DNA of 5,628 bases from Solobacterium sp. UBA3691 (GTDB taxonomy: Bacteria > Bacillota_I > Bacilli_A > Erysipelotrichales > Erysipelotrichaceae), in NCBI GenBank assembly GCA_002372175.1, contig DFIS01000068.1, forward strand, positions 1 through 5,628, written 5' to 3'. The first letter of the stretch is position 1. Each line of letters starts with the position of its first letter. This document shows, one piece after another, positions 1-5,580 of the stretch. The notes beneath the pieces are model-generated. The model made no database searches, had not been told where the DNA came from, and was given only the letters and a program-made list of their open reading frames with translations. The position numbers and the translations under genes were made by a program.

Positions 1-43
1 GCCGCCAGCGTTTATCCTGAGCCAGGATCAAACTCTCCATTTG
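1..43 (-). rRNA. 16S ribosomal RNA, 5' end only (runs off window)
   Basis: The reverse complement contains the nearly invariant 16S start, GAGAGTTTGATCCTGGCTC followed by AGGATAAACGCTGGCGGC. This is the target of the universal 27F primer. Aligning GAGTTTGATC with E. coli positions 9-18 puts the mature 5' end near position 43, give or take a few bases. Only about 43 nt of a roughly 1.5 kb gene are present; the rest lies left of the window. Because the gene is on the minus strand, the operon is transcribed leftward from the tandem promoters at 167-280. What follows 16S (spacer tRNAs, 23S, 5S) cannot be seen. Confidence 0.97.
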
Positions 44-62
44 AATTAGCTCATTCTTTAAC

Positions 63-78
63 ACTGACTTTCGTCAGT
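63..78 (-). other. pre-16S leader hairpin with GAAA tetraloop
   Basis: On the minus strand the sequence reads ACTGAC-GAAA-GTCAGT, a perfect 6-bp stem closed by a GNRA-class GAAA tetraloop. It lies about 20 nt upstream of the mature 16S 5' end. GNRA loops are stable and often dock into receptors or proteins. The position suggests a role in pre-16S folding or 5' maturation, which is inference. Confidence 0.6.
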
Positions 79-118
79 TCTTTCCATAAATTTCTTGACG
101 TTTCGTTGCTTAATTCCT

Positions 119-137
119 GTTCAGTTTTCAAAGATCA
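119..137 (-). promoter_or_regulatory. rrn boxA-like antitermination element
   Basis: The minus strand reads TGATCTTTGAAAACTGAAC. It resembles the boxA core (TGYTCTTTRA) used by NusB/S10 to make rRNA transcription resistant to Rho, and the TCTTTGAAAACT segment is typical of Firmicutes rrn leaders. It lies downstream of both promoters and about 75 nt upstream of 16S, as expected. Assignment is by sequence resemblance and position only. Confidence 0.65.
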
Positions 138-143
138 GTCTTG

Positions 144-166
144 CCACGCTTTCTGCGTGGGTTTTT
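144..166 (+). terminator. candidate intrinsic terminator facing right (antisense to rrn)
   Basis: Read on the plus strand, CCACGC (144-149) and GCGTGG (155-160) form a 6-bp GC-rich stem with a TTTCT loop, followed directly by GTTTTT. That is the shape of a Rho-independent terminator for rightward transcription. Read leftward, the same hairpin is not followed by a U-run and would sit at the extreme 5' end of P2 transcripts, so it should not stop rRNA synthesis. It could block antisense transcripts leaving the 16S region, or serve only as a 5' leader hairpin. Confidence 0.35.
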
Positions 167-195
167 ATAATACCATGAATCATTTCTGATTGCAA
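167..195 (-). promoter_or_regulatory. rrn promoter P2 (sigma-A type)
   Basis: On the minus strand, TTGCAA (190-195) and TATTAT (167-172) are separated by exactly 17 bp. Both hexamers are close to the TTGACA/TATAAT consensus. Transcription would start in the A-run near 162, immediately before the leader hairpin. Spacing, position about 120 nt upstream of 16S, and an identical -35 in P1 support a tandem rrn promoter pair. Confidence 0.8.
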
Positions 196-251
196 GTATT
201 ATTTCACTGTTTTGATCAGATTTTCATCCGCTCTCAACAGCGACCTTGATT

Positions 252-280
252 AATATACACCAGTGCATATACCTTTGCAA
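252..280 (-). promoter_or_regulatory. rrn promoter P1 (sigma-A type)
   Basis: On the minus strand, TTGCAA (275-280) and TATATT (252-257) are 17 bp apart. Counting about 7 nt from the -10 puts the start at G245. In Bacillus, rrn promoters that start with G respond to GTP levels and so to the stringent response; applying that here is inference. An A/T-tract UP-like element (281-313) lies directly upstream. P1 lies about 85 bp upstream of P2. Confidence 0.8.
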
Positions 281-313
281 GCACTTTTTTTATTTTTTCC
301 AAAAATTTTTTTT
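281..313 (-). promoter_or_regulatory. UP-like A/T tract upstream of rrn P1
   Basis: Minus-strand bases just upstream of the P1 -35 consist almost wholly of A and T runs: eight A, five T, GG, six A, T, seven A. Tracts at -40 to -60 bind the alpha C-terminal domain of RNA polymerase and boost rRNA promoters. The CCAAAAA/TTTTTGG inverted repeat (299-315) inside it could fold weakly at the end of the LysR mRNA, but it has no U-run after it, so I do not call a terminator. The whole gap between the LysR stop and P1 is this tract. Confidence 0.55.
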
Positions 314-322
314 GGGACATTT

Positions 323-1207
323 TTAGAGGTCATTATATATCCTTGATATCTCCTGCAGCAGCTCAGGATGCGTAAAGTGCCTTGTATATATAATATTGAT
401 TTCTCTGATCATGCTCAGGTTTTCGATCGGCAGTGCTGTCAGTCTGCGCTTCTTCATGTCATCGATCGCAACACTCTTCGGCAGCACCGATACGCCATAT
501 CCGCGTCTGATCAGATTCTTGATCGTCGCAATGTTATCCAGCTCCAGAATCACATCGAATTCATCGATGCTGATATTTCTCGCCTCCAGCGATGCGACGA
601 ACAGATTTCTGGTTCCCGAATTCGGTAAGCGCAGGATCAGCTTTTCCTTCTTGATATCATCTACGGTGACTATACTCTTTTCCGCCAGCGGATGATTCGG
701 GGCTGTCACCAGCATCAGGCTGTCCATATCCAGCTGCATATGATTCAGCAGCGGATCATTGATCTTTCCGTCGATAATGCCGAAGTCCAGTTCATAGTTC
801 TTCAGCTTTTCCTTGATCTTGTTCTGCGTATCGGTGATCAGTTTTACCGTAACACCCGGATTGGTTGAAGCATACTTGGCAAGCACTTCGGATATGCGGT
901 TGCTTTCCACCGTGTGGGTAACACCGATATTCAGTGAAAGTGATCCGGTTGCCTGATCAGCCAGATCTGTTTTCATGTTGTTATAGAGTGAAAGCATCGC
1001 TCTGGCACACTCCACGACCCTCTCCCCTTCACGGGTAAGGATCAGCTGGTTGCCTACACGCTCAAAGATCTTGACGCCGGTGTTGACTTCAAGTGCACGA
1101 ATGTGCTGAGAGATTGCAGGCTGCGTCAGATTCAGGGCTTTTCCTGCCTGTGTATAATTGCCTGTCTCCACCACTTTCAGCAATGTAAATATCTTCGAAT
1201 CAAGCAT
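323..1207 (-). CDS. LysR-type transcriptional regulator
   Basis: A 294-residue protein of the normal LysR-family length. Residues 3-62 form the winged helix-turn-helix: TQAGKALNLTQPAISQHIRA (19-38) is the classic recognition segment and FER..NQLILTREGE (48-61) the wing. Residues about 89-290 form the periplasmic-binding-protein-like effector domain, beginning GSLSLNIGVT. LTTRs usually act as tetramers and bind a small inducer, which cannot be predicted here. The ATG at 1205-1207 follows a GGGGAGGG Shine-Dalgarno after a 4-5 nt gap. It lies 28 bp downstream of the MATE exporter stop on the same strand, so cotranscription and control of the exporter are likely but inferred. Its TAA is only about 43 bp from the rrn P1 -35 and no clear terminator intervenes. 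The family call is firm; the specific role is unknown. Confidence 0.93.
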   Translation of the reverse strand: MLDSKIFTLLKVVETGNYTQAGKALNLTQPAISQHIRALEVNTGVKIFERVGNQLILTREGERVVECARAMLSLYNNMKTDLADQATGSLSLNIGVTHTVESNRISEVLAKYASTNPGVTVKLITDTQNKIKEKLKNYELDFGIIDGKINDPLLNHMQLDMDSLMLVTAPNHPLAEKSIVTVDDIKKEKLILRLPNSGTRNLFVASLEARNISIDEFDVILELDNIATIKNLIRRGYGVSVLPKSVAIDDMKKRRLTALPIENLSMIREINIIYTRHFTHPELLQEISRIYNDL

Positions 1208-1235
1208 ATTACCCTCCCCCGGGCACGGCTTTTCT

Positions 1236-2615
1236 CTATGCGTGACCCGGATTTCTTTTCAGTTTATTAATGCATTGAACAAACCATACCGCTGCCGCTG
1301 CACAGCAGATAACATCCGTGACCGGTGTAGCCGCAACGATACCGTATATTCTGATCATCACGCCGAGCACAAACATCAGCGGGATATCAAGAGCACCCTT
1401 GCGCAGGATCGCGAGCAGGAACGATCTGCGGTTCTCGCCGACGGCCTGGAAGAACGATATGACAGCGTAGGCAAATGCCGAGAAAGGACATCCCAGGCAG
1501 AGAATACGCAGGAAGCGGATACCGTAATACAGCGACTCTCCTTCTGTATTAATAAATATACCGATCAGTTCACCGGTGAAAATCAGACAGGCAAGCATCG
1601 AGATACATGACATAACTACTGACATCGAAGCAGCGATCACAAAGGCATCTTTCATCCGCTTGTAGTTGCCGCCGGCATAGTTGTAGGCGATCAGCGGGAG
1701 GACTCCCTGCGACATACCGCGGACGATGCAGTGCGCCAGCATATTCACTTTCTTGGCAACACCGACACCCGCCTGTGCAGACATGCCGGCCGAAGCCATC
1801 AGATGATCAAGCACGGCATAGGATATGTTCTCACACAGGGTCATCAGACAGGCGGGAAGACCGGTCATCATGATCTCACGGGCAGTCCCGCTGCGGAAAG
1901 CATCCTTATCCATGCGGAAGGTCAGCGATGTCCCTTTCTTCCCGAAGGATCTCATCAGAAGAATAAAATACAGACAGACGATCACATTGGACAATGCAGT
2001 CGCAATTGCTGCTCCGGCGATCTCATTGCCCTGCGGAAGGATCACAAACATAAACAGCGGATCAAGCATGATATTCAGGATACCGCCCATGGCAATACCG
2101 AAGCTTGCCTGTGCCGCTCTGCCCTCGGAACGGATCAGGTGGCTGAGAAGTGTGCCGACCGCTGTAAAGATACCGCCTAAGACGACCGTAATGCGCAGAT
2201 AGACTACAGAATGCATATGCACGGCTGCATGACTGCCGCCGAGCAGATCCGTAAACGGATCGATCATCCATGCTGTCAGAAGTGAATAAACAAGTGCCGT
2301 TATGATGCATCCGTACAGGGCCAGTGCCGAAGCATTGCCCGCCCTGCCGGGATTCCTTCTTCCAAGCGCGTGGGATATTGTGGCTGCACCGCCGATCCCA
2401 AAGAGATTCGAAATCGCGGAGATAAACATGAATGCAGGCATGCAGACAGTGACAGCTGTCAGCATCGCATCGCTGCCGGTAAGACCGACAAAGTATGTAT
2501 CCGCCATGTTGTAGATCACCAGGATGATCTGACCGGCCACCGTAGGCAGTGCAAGTTTGATCACAGCGCGGAAGACAGGAATGCTTTCGAATAATTCAAC
2601 GTTCTGATTCTTCAT
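1236..2615 (-). CDS. MATE-family multidrug/toxin efflux transporter
   Basis: A 459-residue polytopic inner-membrane protein, the usual size for a 12-helix MATE exporter. MATE proteins expel cationic drugs, dyes or metabolites in exchange for Na+ or H+. The N-lobe carries the expected signatures: LALPTVAGQI (21-30), NMADTYFVG (36-44) and GIGGAATISHALGR (73-86), the second helix motif of the family. Hydrophobic segments recur to the C-terminus, ending in a short basic tail (KLKRNPGHA). The ATG at 2613-2615 follows GAAGGGAG with about 7 nt spacing. It is first in a probable two-gene operon with the LysR regulator and has a good promoter about 100 bp upstream. Substrate cannot be predicted; divergence from NorM or DinF types is not assessable by eye. 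Confidence 0.93.
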   Translation of the reverse strand: MKNQNVELFESIPVFRAVIKLALPTVAGQIILVIYNMADTYFVGLTGSDAMLTAVTVCMPAFMFISAISNLFGIGGAATISHALGRRNPGRAGNASALALYGCIITALVYSLLTAWMIDPFTDLLGGSHAAVHMHSVVYLRITVVLGGIFTAVGTLLSHLIRSEGRAAQASFGIAMGGILNIMLDPLFMFVILPQGNEIAGAAIATALSNVIVCLYFILLMRSFGKKGTSLTFRMDKDAFRSGTAREIMMTGLPACLMTLCENISYAVLDHLMASAGMSAQAGVGVAKKVNMLAHCIVRGMSQGVLPLIAYNYAGGNYKRMKDAFVIAASMSVVMSCISMLACLIFTGELIGIFINTEGESLYYGIRFLRILCLGCPFSAFAYAVISFFQAVGENRRSFLLAILRKGALDIPLMFVLGVMIRIYGIVAATPVTDVICCAAAAVWFVQCINKLKRNPGHA

Positions 2616-2663
2616 ATTCCCGCTCCCTTCTCAGTACAAACCAATCATAGGAATGTGAAGAAT

Positions 2664-2697
2664 GTTAGTAAAATCACAATTTTTGAGTAAACTATAA
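2664..2697 (+). repeat. two-part intergenic motif, copy A
   Basis: GTTAGTAAAATCACAA (2664-2679), a 7-bp gap, then GTAAACTATAA (2687-2697). The first block matches 13 of 16 bases of 2863-2878 in the same orientation; the second is the exact reverse complement of 2896-2906. This copy lies in the presumed 5' leader of the MATE mRNA, just downstream of the predicted start. It may be a regulator-binding site; whether the LysR protein binds it is unknown. Confidence 0.45.
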
Positions 2698-2716
2698 ATT
2701 ATTCTTATGCACCTTT

Positions 2717-2745
2717 ATTAAATCGTATGCGCTTACATTTGTCAA
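2717..2745 (-). promoter_or_regulatory. promoter for the MATE-LysR operon
   Basis: On the minus strand, a perfect TTGACA (2740-2745) is followed after 17 bp by TTTAAT (2717-2722), five of six to the -10 consensus. Transcription would start near 2710, giving an untranslated leader of about 95 nt before the MATE ATG at 2615. It is the best leftward promoter in this intergenic region. Confidence 0.7.
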
Positions 2746-2806
2746 ATCTTTTAAAATCAGGCCTTAGCGGTTAATTCACGCAAATAATCAAGATTATATG
2801 TGCATA

Positions 2807-2846
2807 ACTGCAGATAAATATCTTATACTGCATAAATATTTCTTAT
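2807..2846 (+). repeat. imperfect 20-bp tandem repeat
   Basis: ACTGCAGATAAATATCTTAT (2807-2826) is followed immediately by ACTGCATAAATATTTCTTAT (2827-2846). The copies differ by a 2-nt deletion and a 2-nt insertion. It sits in AT-rich DNA upstream of the PF10131-type gene and includes a -10-like TATACT at 2824-2829 with no good -35. It is probably a local duplication with no assignable function. Confidence 0.5.
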
Positions 2847-2862
2847 GGCCAAGAAATAAAGA

Positions 2863-2906
2863 GTTATGTAAATCACAACATCAGAGTATTCTCTGTTATA
2901 GTTTAC
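2863..2906 (+). repeat. two-part intergenic motif, copy B, with internal palindrome
   Basis: GTTATGTAAATCACAA (2863-2878), a 17-bp gap, then TTATAGTTTAC (2896-2906). The gap contains CAGAG-TATT-CTCTG (2882-2895), a 5-bp dyad of operator shape. The right block overlaps a -10-like TATAGT (2897-2902) directly before the ATG at 2909. The same two blocks occur at 2664-2697, with the right block inverted. A repressor bound here would cover the likely start region of the downstream gene, which is inference. Confidence 0.45.
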
Positions 2907-2908
2907 GT

Positions 2909-4597
2909 ATGAGGATCCGCTTTGCTGCAGTCAGATCAAAGACTCTGTGCCTTCTGTTTATGGCGCTTGTTTCCTCCTGCCTGTTCTGTTATCCTCTTCT
3001 CTCCTCATCATTTCTGCATATCGGACACGATCATTTCTTTCATCTGTCGCGGATCGCCGGACTTGCCGAAGCTCTGCAGCGCGGTGATCTGCTGCCGGTG
3101 CTGTATCCCCTTAAAAATAACGGTTTCGGCTATGCTTCACCCGCTTTCTATAATGATATTCTTCTGACTCCGTTTGCCCTGCTGTATCTGCTTGGCATGC
3201 CGCTTTCCTCTGCCTGCAAAGCAGCCGTGATCACTTCGGTCTTCTTCGGCTATATCTCCATGTACAAACTGATCAGAGAAGTATACGGTAAGGAAGCCGG
3301 TGCCCACATTACCGCCATGGCGTATACATTCTGCTGTTATCACATGACAGATGTCTATATCCGCGGTGCTTACGGGGAAGTGGCTGCTTTCATCTTCTTT
3401 CCGCTGGTATTTCTCGGACTGTATCGTATCTTCATCAAAAACAGATCCGGAAAAGTATATTCAGCAGGGATGACTGGACTGATCCTGAGTCATAATCTGA
3501 CCTTCCTCTTCGCCTGTGTGATCACCGTGATCTTCTTTCTGCTGTACAGAAAAACATGTACGAGCAGACAGCTGCGCACTCTTTTCCGTTCCCTGCTTTT
3601 CTCGTTTCTCCTGACCGTCTGGTTTACATTGCCGATGATCGAGCAGTTAGGCGCCCAGGAACTGATCGTAGATTACTACGCGGCCGGATCTGATCTCTCT
3701 GCCCAGGCTCTCTCTGTGTCCGATCTGTTTGCGGATACTTTGCGTACACCTTCCGATTTTCTGACCTGTACCGGTCTCTGTCTCCTGATGTTAACGCTGC
3801 TTTCCTTCTATCCGGATAAAAAGTGCACACGTTTTACCAGGATCTGCAGAACCATCGGTATCGTATGCCTGCTTCTGCCGCTGAAGTATGTTCCGTGGAA
3901 ATATCTGTTCTTCCTGCGCGTGATCCAGTTTCCGTGGCGTCTGATGATCATTGCCACAACAGCTCTGTGTCTGCCGGCCGGGTATGCCCTTTCCCGCATC
4001 AGGAGACCGGCTGTCCTCATCATTGCGGGACTGCTTGTCTTCTCTGAACATGTATATCATCTGGCGACCATGCAGAATGACAGCTGGAACTTCGGCATCA
4101 CACCCGCCGTCACCTACGAAGACATTACCTCCGGGAAAGTCATTGACCCGTACTACAGTGCGCATTATATGCGTGTAGAGCTTGCCGGCGGTGATTATCT
4201 TCCCCTGCATACCGTTGACTTCCGTACATATACTCCCGAAATACGCGATGGATCCGGCAATATTCTGCCTGTTTCCTTCACCAGAGAAGGCACATCGATC
4301 TCCTTTACCGTACCGCCGGAATACACAGGAAAGACACTGGTGCTGCCATTGACCTGGTATAAGGGATATCAGGCAGAAATGACATCAGCTTCCGGGAAGG
4401 AGAAACTGTCTGTTCTCCGCAGCGAACAGGCGCTTGTCTCCGTGCATATAGAAAAAGCAGGTCAGTACCGTGTCGCTTATCAACTGACACCGCTGGCCCT
4501 GACCTGCCGTATTCTCTCTCTGCTTACTGTTCTGTATCTTCTCTACAGATCGATCGTCTCAAGATCATCGGGAATGACGCACCGTCTGCCGAAATAG
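2909..4597 (+). CDS. polytopic membrane protein, PF10131-type (PTPS-related, GT-C-like)
   Basis: From the ATG at 2909 the protein is 562 residues. It has a first membrane anchor at about 13-35, then GHDHFFHLSRI (39-49) in the first outer loop. Further motifs are NGFGYASPAFY (71-81), DVYIRGAYGE (148-157), LSHNLTF (193-199) and QFPWR (340-344). These match my recollection of the family named '6-pyruvoyl-tetrahydropterin synthase related', which despite its name consists of membrane proteins resembling GT-C glycosyltransferases. The acidic residue in the first loop (D41) would be the candidate catalytic position. About ten membrane segments are followed by a probably extracytoplasmic beta-rich region (about 400-525) and a final helix (527-547). 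The role may be sugar transfer from a lipid carrier to a surface product; substrate unknown. The frame stays open upstream to an ATG at 2798, but that stretch is AT-rich and would put 37 polar residues before the anchor. Neither start has a Shine-Dalgarno. The 3' end overlaps the convergent hydrolase by 55 bp. Confidence 0.8.
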   Translation: MRIRFAAVRSKTLCLLFMALVSSCLFCYPLLSSSFLHIGHDHFFHLSRIAGLAEALQRGDLLPVLYPLKNNGFGYASPAFYNDILLTPFALLYLLGMPLSSACKAAVITSVFFGYISMYKLIREVYGKEAGAHITAMAYTFCCYHMTDVYIRGAYGEVAAFIFFPLVFLGLYRIFIKNRSGKVYSAGMTGLILSHNLTFLFACVITVIFFLLYRKTCTSRQLRTLFRSLLFSFLLTVWFTLPMIEQLGAQELIVDYYAAGSDLSAQALSVSDLFADTLRTPSDFLTCTGLCLLMLTLLSFYPDKKCTRFTRICRTIGIVCLLLPLKYVPWKYLFFLRVIQFPWRLMIIATTALCLPAGYALSRIRRPAVLIIAGLLVFSEHVYHLATMQNDSWNFGITPAVTYEDITSGKVIDPYYSAHYMRVELAGGDYLPLHTVDFRTYTPEIRDGSGNILPVSFTREGTSISFTVPPEYTGKTLVLPLTWYKGYQAEMTSASGKEKLSVLRSEQALVSVHIEKAGQYRVAYQLTPLALTCRILSLLTVLYLLYRSIVSRSSGMTHRLPK

Positions 4598-5340
4598 ACT
4601 GCAGCCTCGTCGCCGTAAAGCTGTTTCCTCTCATCAATACGATTATCTTCCGTATGATACAGGATCAGATTTGCGGCATTTACTTTTTCAGCATTTGCGC
4701 AGGCATCTTTGACCGTGGAGTGATTCATCCGGTGCGGACGGTACAGATCCCTGTCTGCTTCGGCACAGAAAGCTTCATGCATGAGCCATGTACAGTTCTG
4801 CGCATAGGATATCCCTTTAGCCTGCAGATACTCATCACCGAGGCATACAAGAGATATCCCCTCCGGTGTTTCTGCCCGGAATCCGAATTCACACACCCGC
4901 TCTGATCCGATATCAAAGAATGTAAACAGATCTCCGAGGATCTGCCGCTGTTCGCCATCCTCAACTGTCACAAAGGTGACATCATCCTCCGGATCTTCAT
5001 CTTCGCTCAGCAGCAGCATTTTGTATCCAGTTTTCAGGATGGATATCACCTCGGCATGGCTGTATATGCAGATCTTCCTGAAGGATGGATCGCGTTTGGC
5101 GGACTGGTGGATCCGGCGCAGGATCCAGAAGATACCGGTAATATGATCCAGATGTTTATGCGTCACAAAGACACTGCCGATCTCATGCAGTTCGATACCT
5201 GCCCTCTTCAGCTGCCGCAGGAGAATGTTGCCGTCGCCTCCGTCCACAAGCATCTTCTCTCCGTGATCTTCAAGCACAAAACATGTATTGTAGCACTCCG
5301 TTACACCGGCATGTCCGGTCCCCAGCATAGTGATCTTCAT
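4543..5340 (-). CDS. RNase Z-like metallo-beta-lactamase-fold hydrolase
   Basis: From the ATG at 5338-5340 the protein has 265 residues and begins MKITMLGTGHAG, the typical first strand and loop of the fold. The metal motif HKHLDH (61-66) fits HxHxDH; GD (168-169), HEAF (189-192), NHSTVKDA (206-213) and LILYHTED (225-232) follow in the order seen in RNase Z. RNase Z is about 300 residues and has an exosite arm that grips tRNA; no such insertion is visible here. The position where RNase Z has its third-motif His appears to be Glu147. It may be a phosphodiesterase or nuclease of unknown substrate; tRNA 3' processing is unproven. The chosen start has GAGG 6 nt upstream. In-frame ATGs at 5352 and 5391 would add 4 or 17 residues before the fold, without well-placed ribosome sites. 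It lies divergent from the tRNA cluster and convergent with the membrane-protein gene, sharing 55 bp. Confidence 0.85.
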   Translation of the reverse strand: MKITMLGTGHAGVTECYNTCFVLEDHGEKMLVDGGDGNILLRQLKRAGIELHEIGSVFVTHKHLDHITGIFWILRRIHQSAKRDPSFRKICIYSHAEVISILKTGYKMLLLSEDEDPEDDVTFVTVEDGEQRQILGDLFTFFDIGSERVCEFGFRAETPEGISLVCLGDEYLQAKGISYAQNCTWLMHEAFCAEADRDLYRPHRMNHSTVKDACANAEKVNAANLILYHTEDNRIDERKQLYGDEAAVYFGRRCVIPDDLETIDL

Positions 5341-5362
5341 ACGCTGCCTCATTCCTTTCACT

Positions 5363-5368
5363 ATTGTA
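5363..5368 (-). promoter_or_regulatory. possible -10 for the hydrolase gene
   Basis: TACAAT on the minus strand matches five of six -10 bases and would start transcription near 5356, about 16 nt before the ATG at 5340. No convincing -35 lies 16-18 bp upstream. It competes with the candidate at 5411-5439. Confidence 0.25.
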
Positions 5369-5410
5369 TCGGAAACGCAAAAAACATGCATATTCTTCCC
5401 GGAAAAATTA

Positions 5411-5439
5411 TCTATAAAAAATATGAAATTATATGTTGA
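5411..5439 (-). promoter_or_regulatory. candidate leftward promoter for the hydrolase gene
   Basis: On the minus strand, TCAACA (5434-5439) and TATAGA (5411-5416) are separated by 17 bp, each four of six to consensus. Its -35 shares bases with the -35 of the rightward tRNA promoter (5436-5441), so the two would be back-to-back and overlapping. Transcription would start near 5404, giving a leader of about 60 nt. Weak hexamers keep this tentative. Confidence 0.3.
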
Positions 5440-5464
5440 CTTTGGTATGAGGGTTTGATATATT
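5436..5464 (+). promoter_or_regulatory. tRNA cluster promoter with extended -10
   Basis: TTGACT (5436-5441), a 17-bp spacer, then TATATT (5459-5464). The TG at 5456-5457, one base before the -10, makes an extended -10. The predicted start is near G5471, about 13 nt before the tRNA-Ile 5' end. Near-consensus hexamers and the short leader fit a strong stable-RNA promoter; a G start would be compatible with growth-rate or stringent control (inference). Confidence 0.8.
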
Positions 5465-5483
5465 AAATAGGCATTCGGTAGAT

Positions 5484-5560
<77 letters not shown>

Positions 5561-5580
5561 TTTACCGGATTGATATACAT

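Larger units (their letters stand above)
44..166 (-). other. rRNA operon leader (pre-16S 5' region)
   Basis: This is the transcribed, non-mature leader between P2 and the 16S 5' end. Read on the minus strand it holds a hairpin right after the P2 start (144-160), a boxA-like antitermination element (119-137) and a small hairpin with a GAAA tetraloop (63-78) just before 16S. The layout matches leaders of other Firmicutes rrn operons. The leader half of the RNase III processing stem should be in this segment, but its partner lies downstream of 16S, outside the window, so that pairing cannot be shown. Confidence 0.8.
2616..2908. other. AT-rich divergent intergenic region
   Basis: This 293-bp gene-free stretch separates the leftward MATE-LysR operon from the rightward PF10131-type gene. 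It holds one good leftward promoter (2717-2745), a duplicated two-part motif (2664-2697 and 2863-2906), a short palindrome (2882-2895) and an imperfect tandem repeat (2807-2846). I see no small gene with a Shine-Dalgarno, no tRNA and no recognisable riboswitch. Unlike the coding DNA, it has no GATC site before 2912. Confidence 0.7.

Noticed and set aside
51..65. boxA-like GCTCATTCTTTAACA read on the plus strand
   Set aside because: It resembles the enterobacterial TGCTCTTTAACA boxA but is on the strand opposite to rRNA transcription; the element at 119-137 is in the right orientation.
1158..2594. Long open frames opposite the MATE and LysR genes
   Set aside because: They encode low-complexity His/Arg/Cys-rich sequence with no family resemblance or ribosome-binding sites, as expected opposite genuine coding DNA.
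2616..2710. Riboswitch in the MATE leader, since some MATE genes are riboswitch-controlled
   Set aside because: The 95-nt leader is AT-rich, has only a short CATTCTTCA/CATTCC repeat, and shows no conserved paired core that I recognise.
2683..2711. Rightward promoter TTGAGT-17-TATGCA in the intergenic region
   Set aside because: The -10 is poor (TATGCA) and the pair overlaps the better leftward promoter; the distance to the gene start is about 200 bp.
2798..2908. In-frame upstream extension of the membrane-protein gene from an ATG at 2798
   Set aside because: No ribosome-binding site; the stretch is AT-rich like the surrounding intergenic DNA, contains the tandem repeat and motif copy B, and would put 37 mostly polar residues before the membrane anchor.
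2909..4597. Calling the membrane protein a pterin synthase because of its Pfam name
   Set aside because: The sequence is a polytopic membrane protein with GT-C-like features; the '6-pyruvoyl-tetrahydropterin synthase related' label is historical and no soluble pterin synthase motifs are visible.
5341..5391. Earlier ATG starts for the hydrolase (5391 and 5352)
   Set aside because: The fold begins at MKITMLGTGH; the ATG at 5340 has GAGG 6 nt upstream, whereas AAAGGA abuts the ATG at 5352 with no spacing and the one at 5391 has no site.
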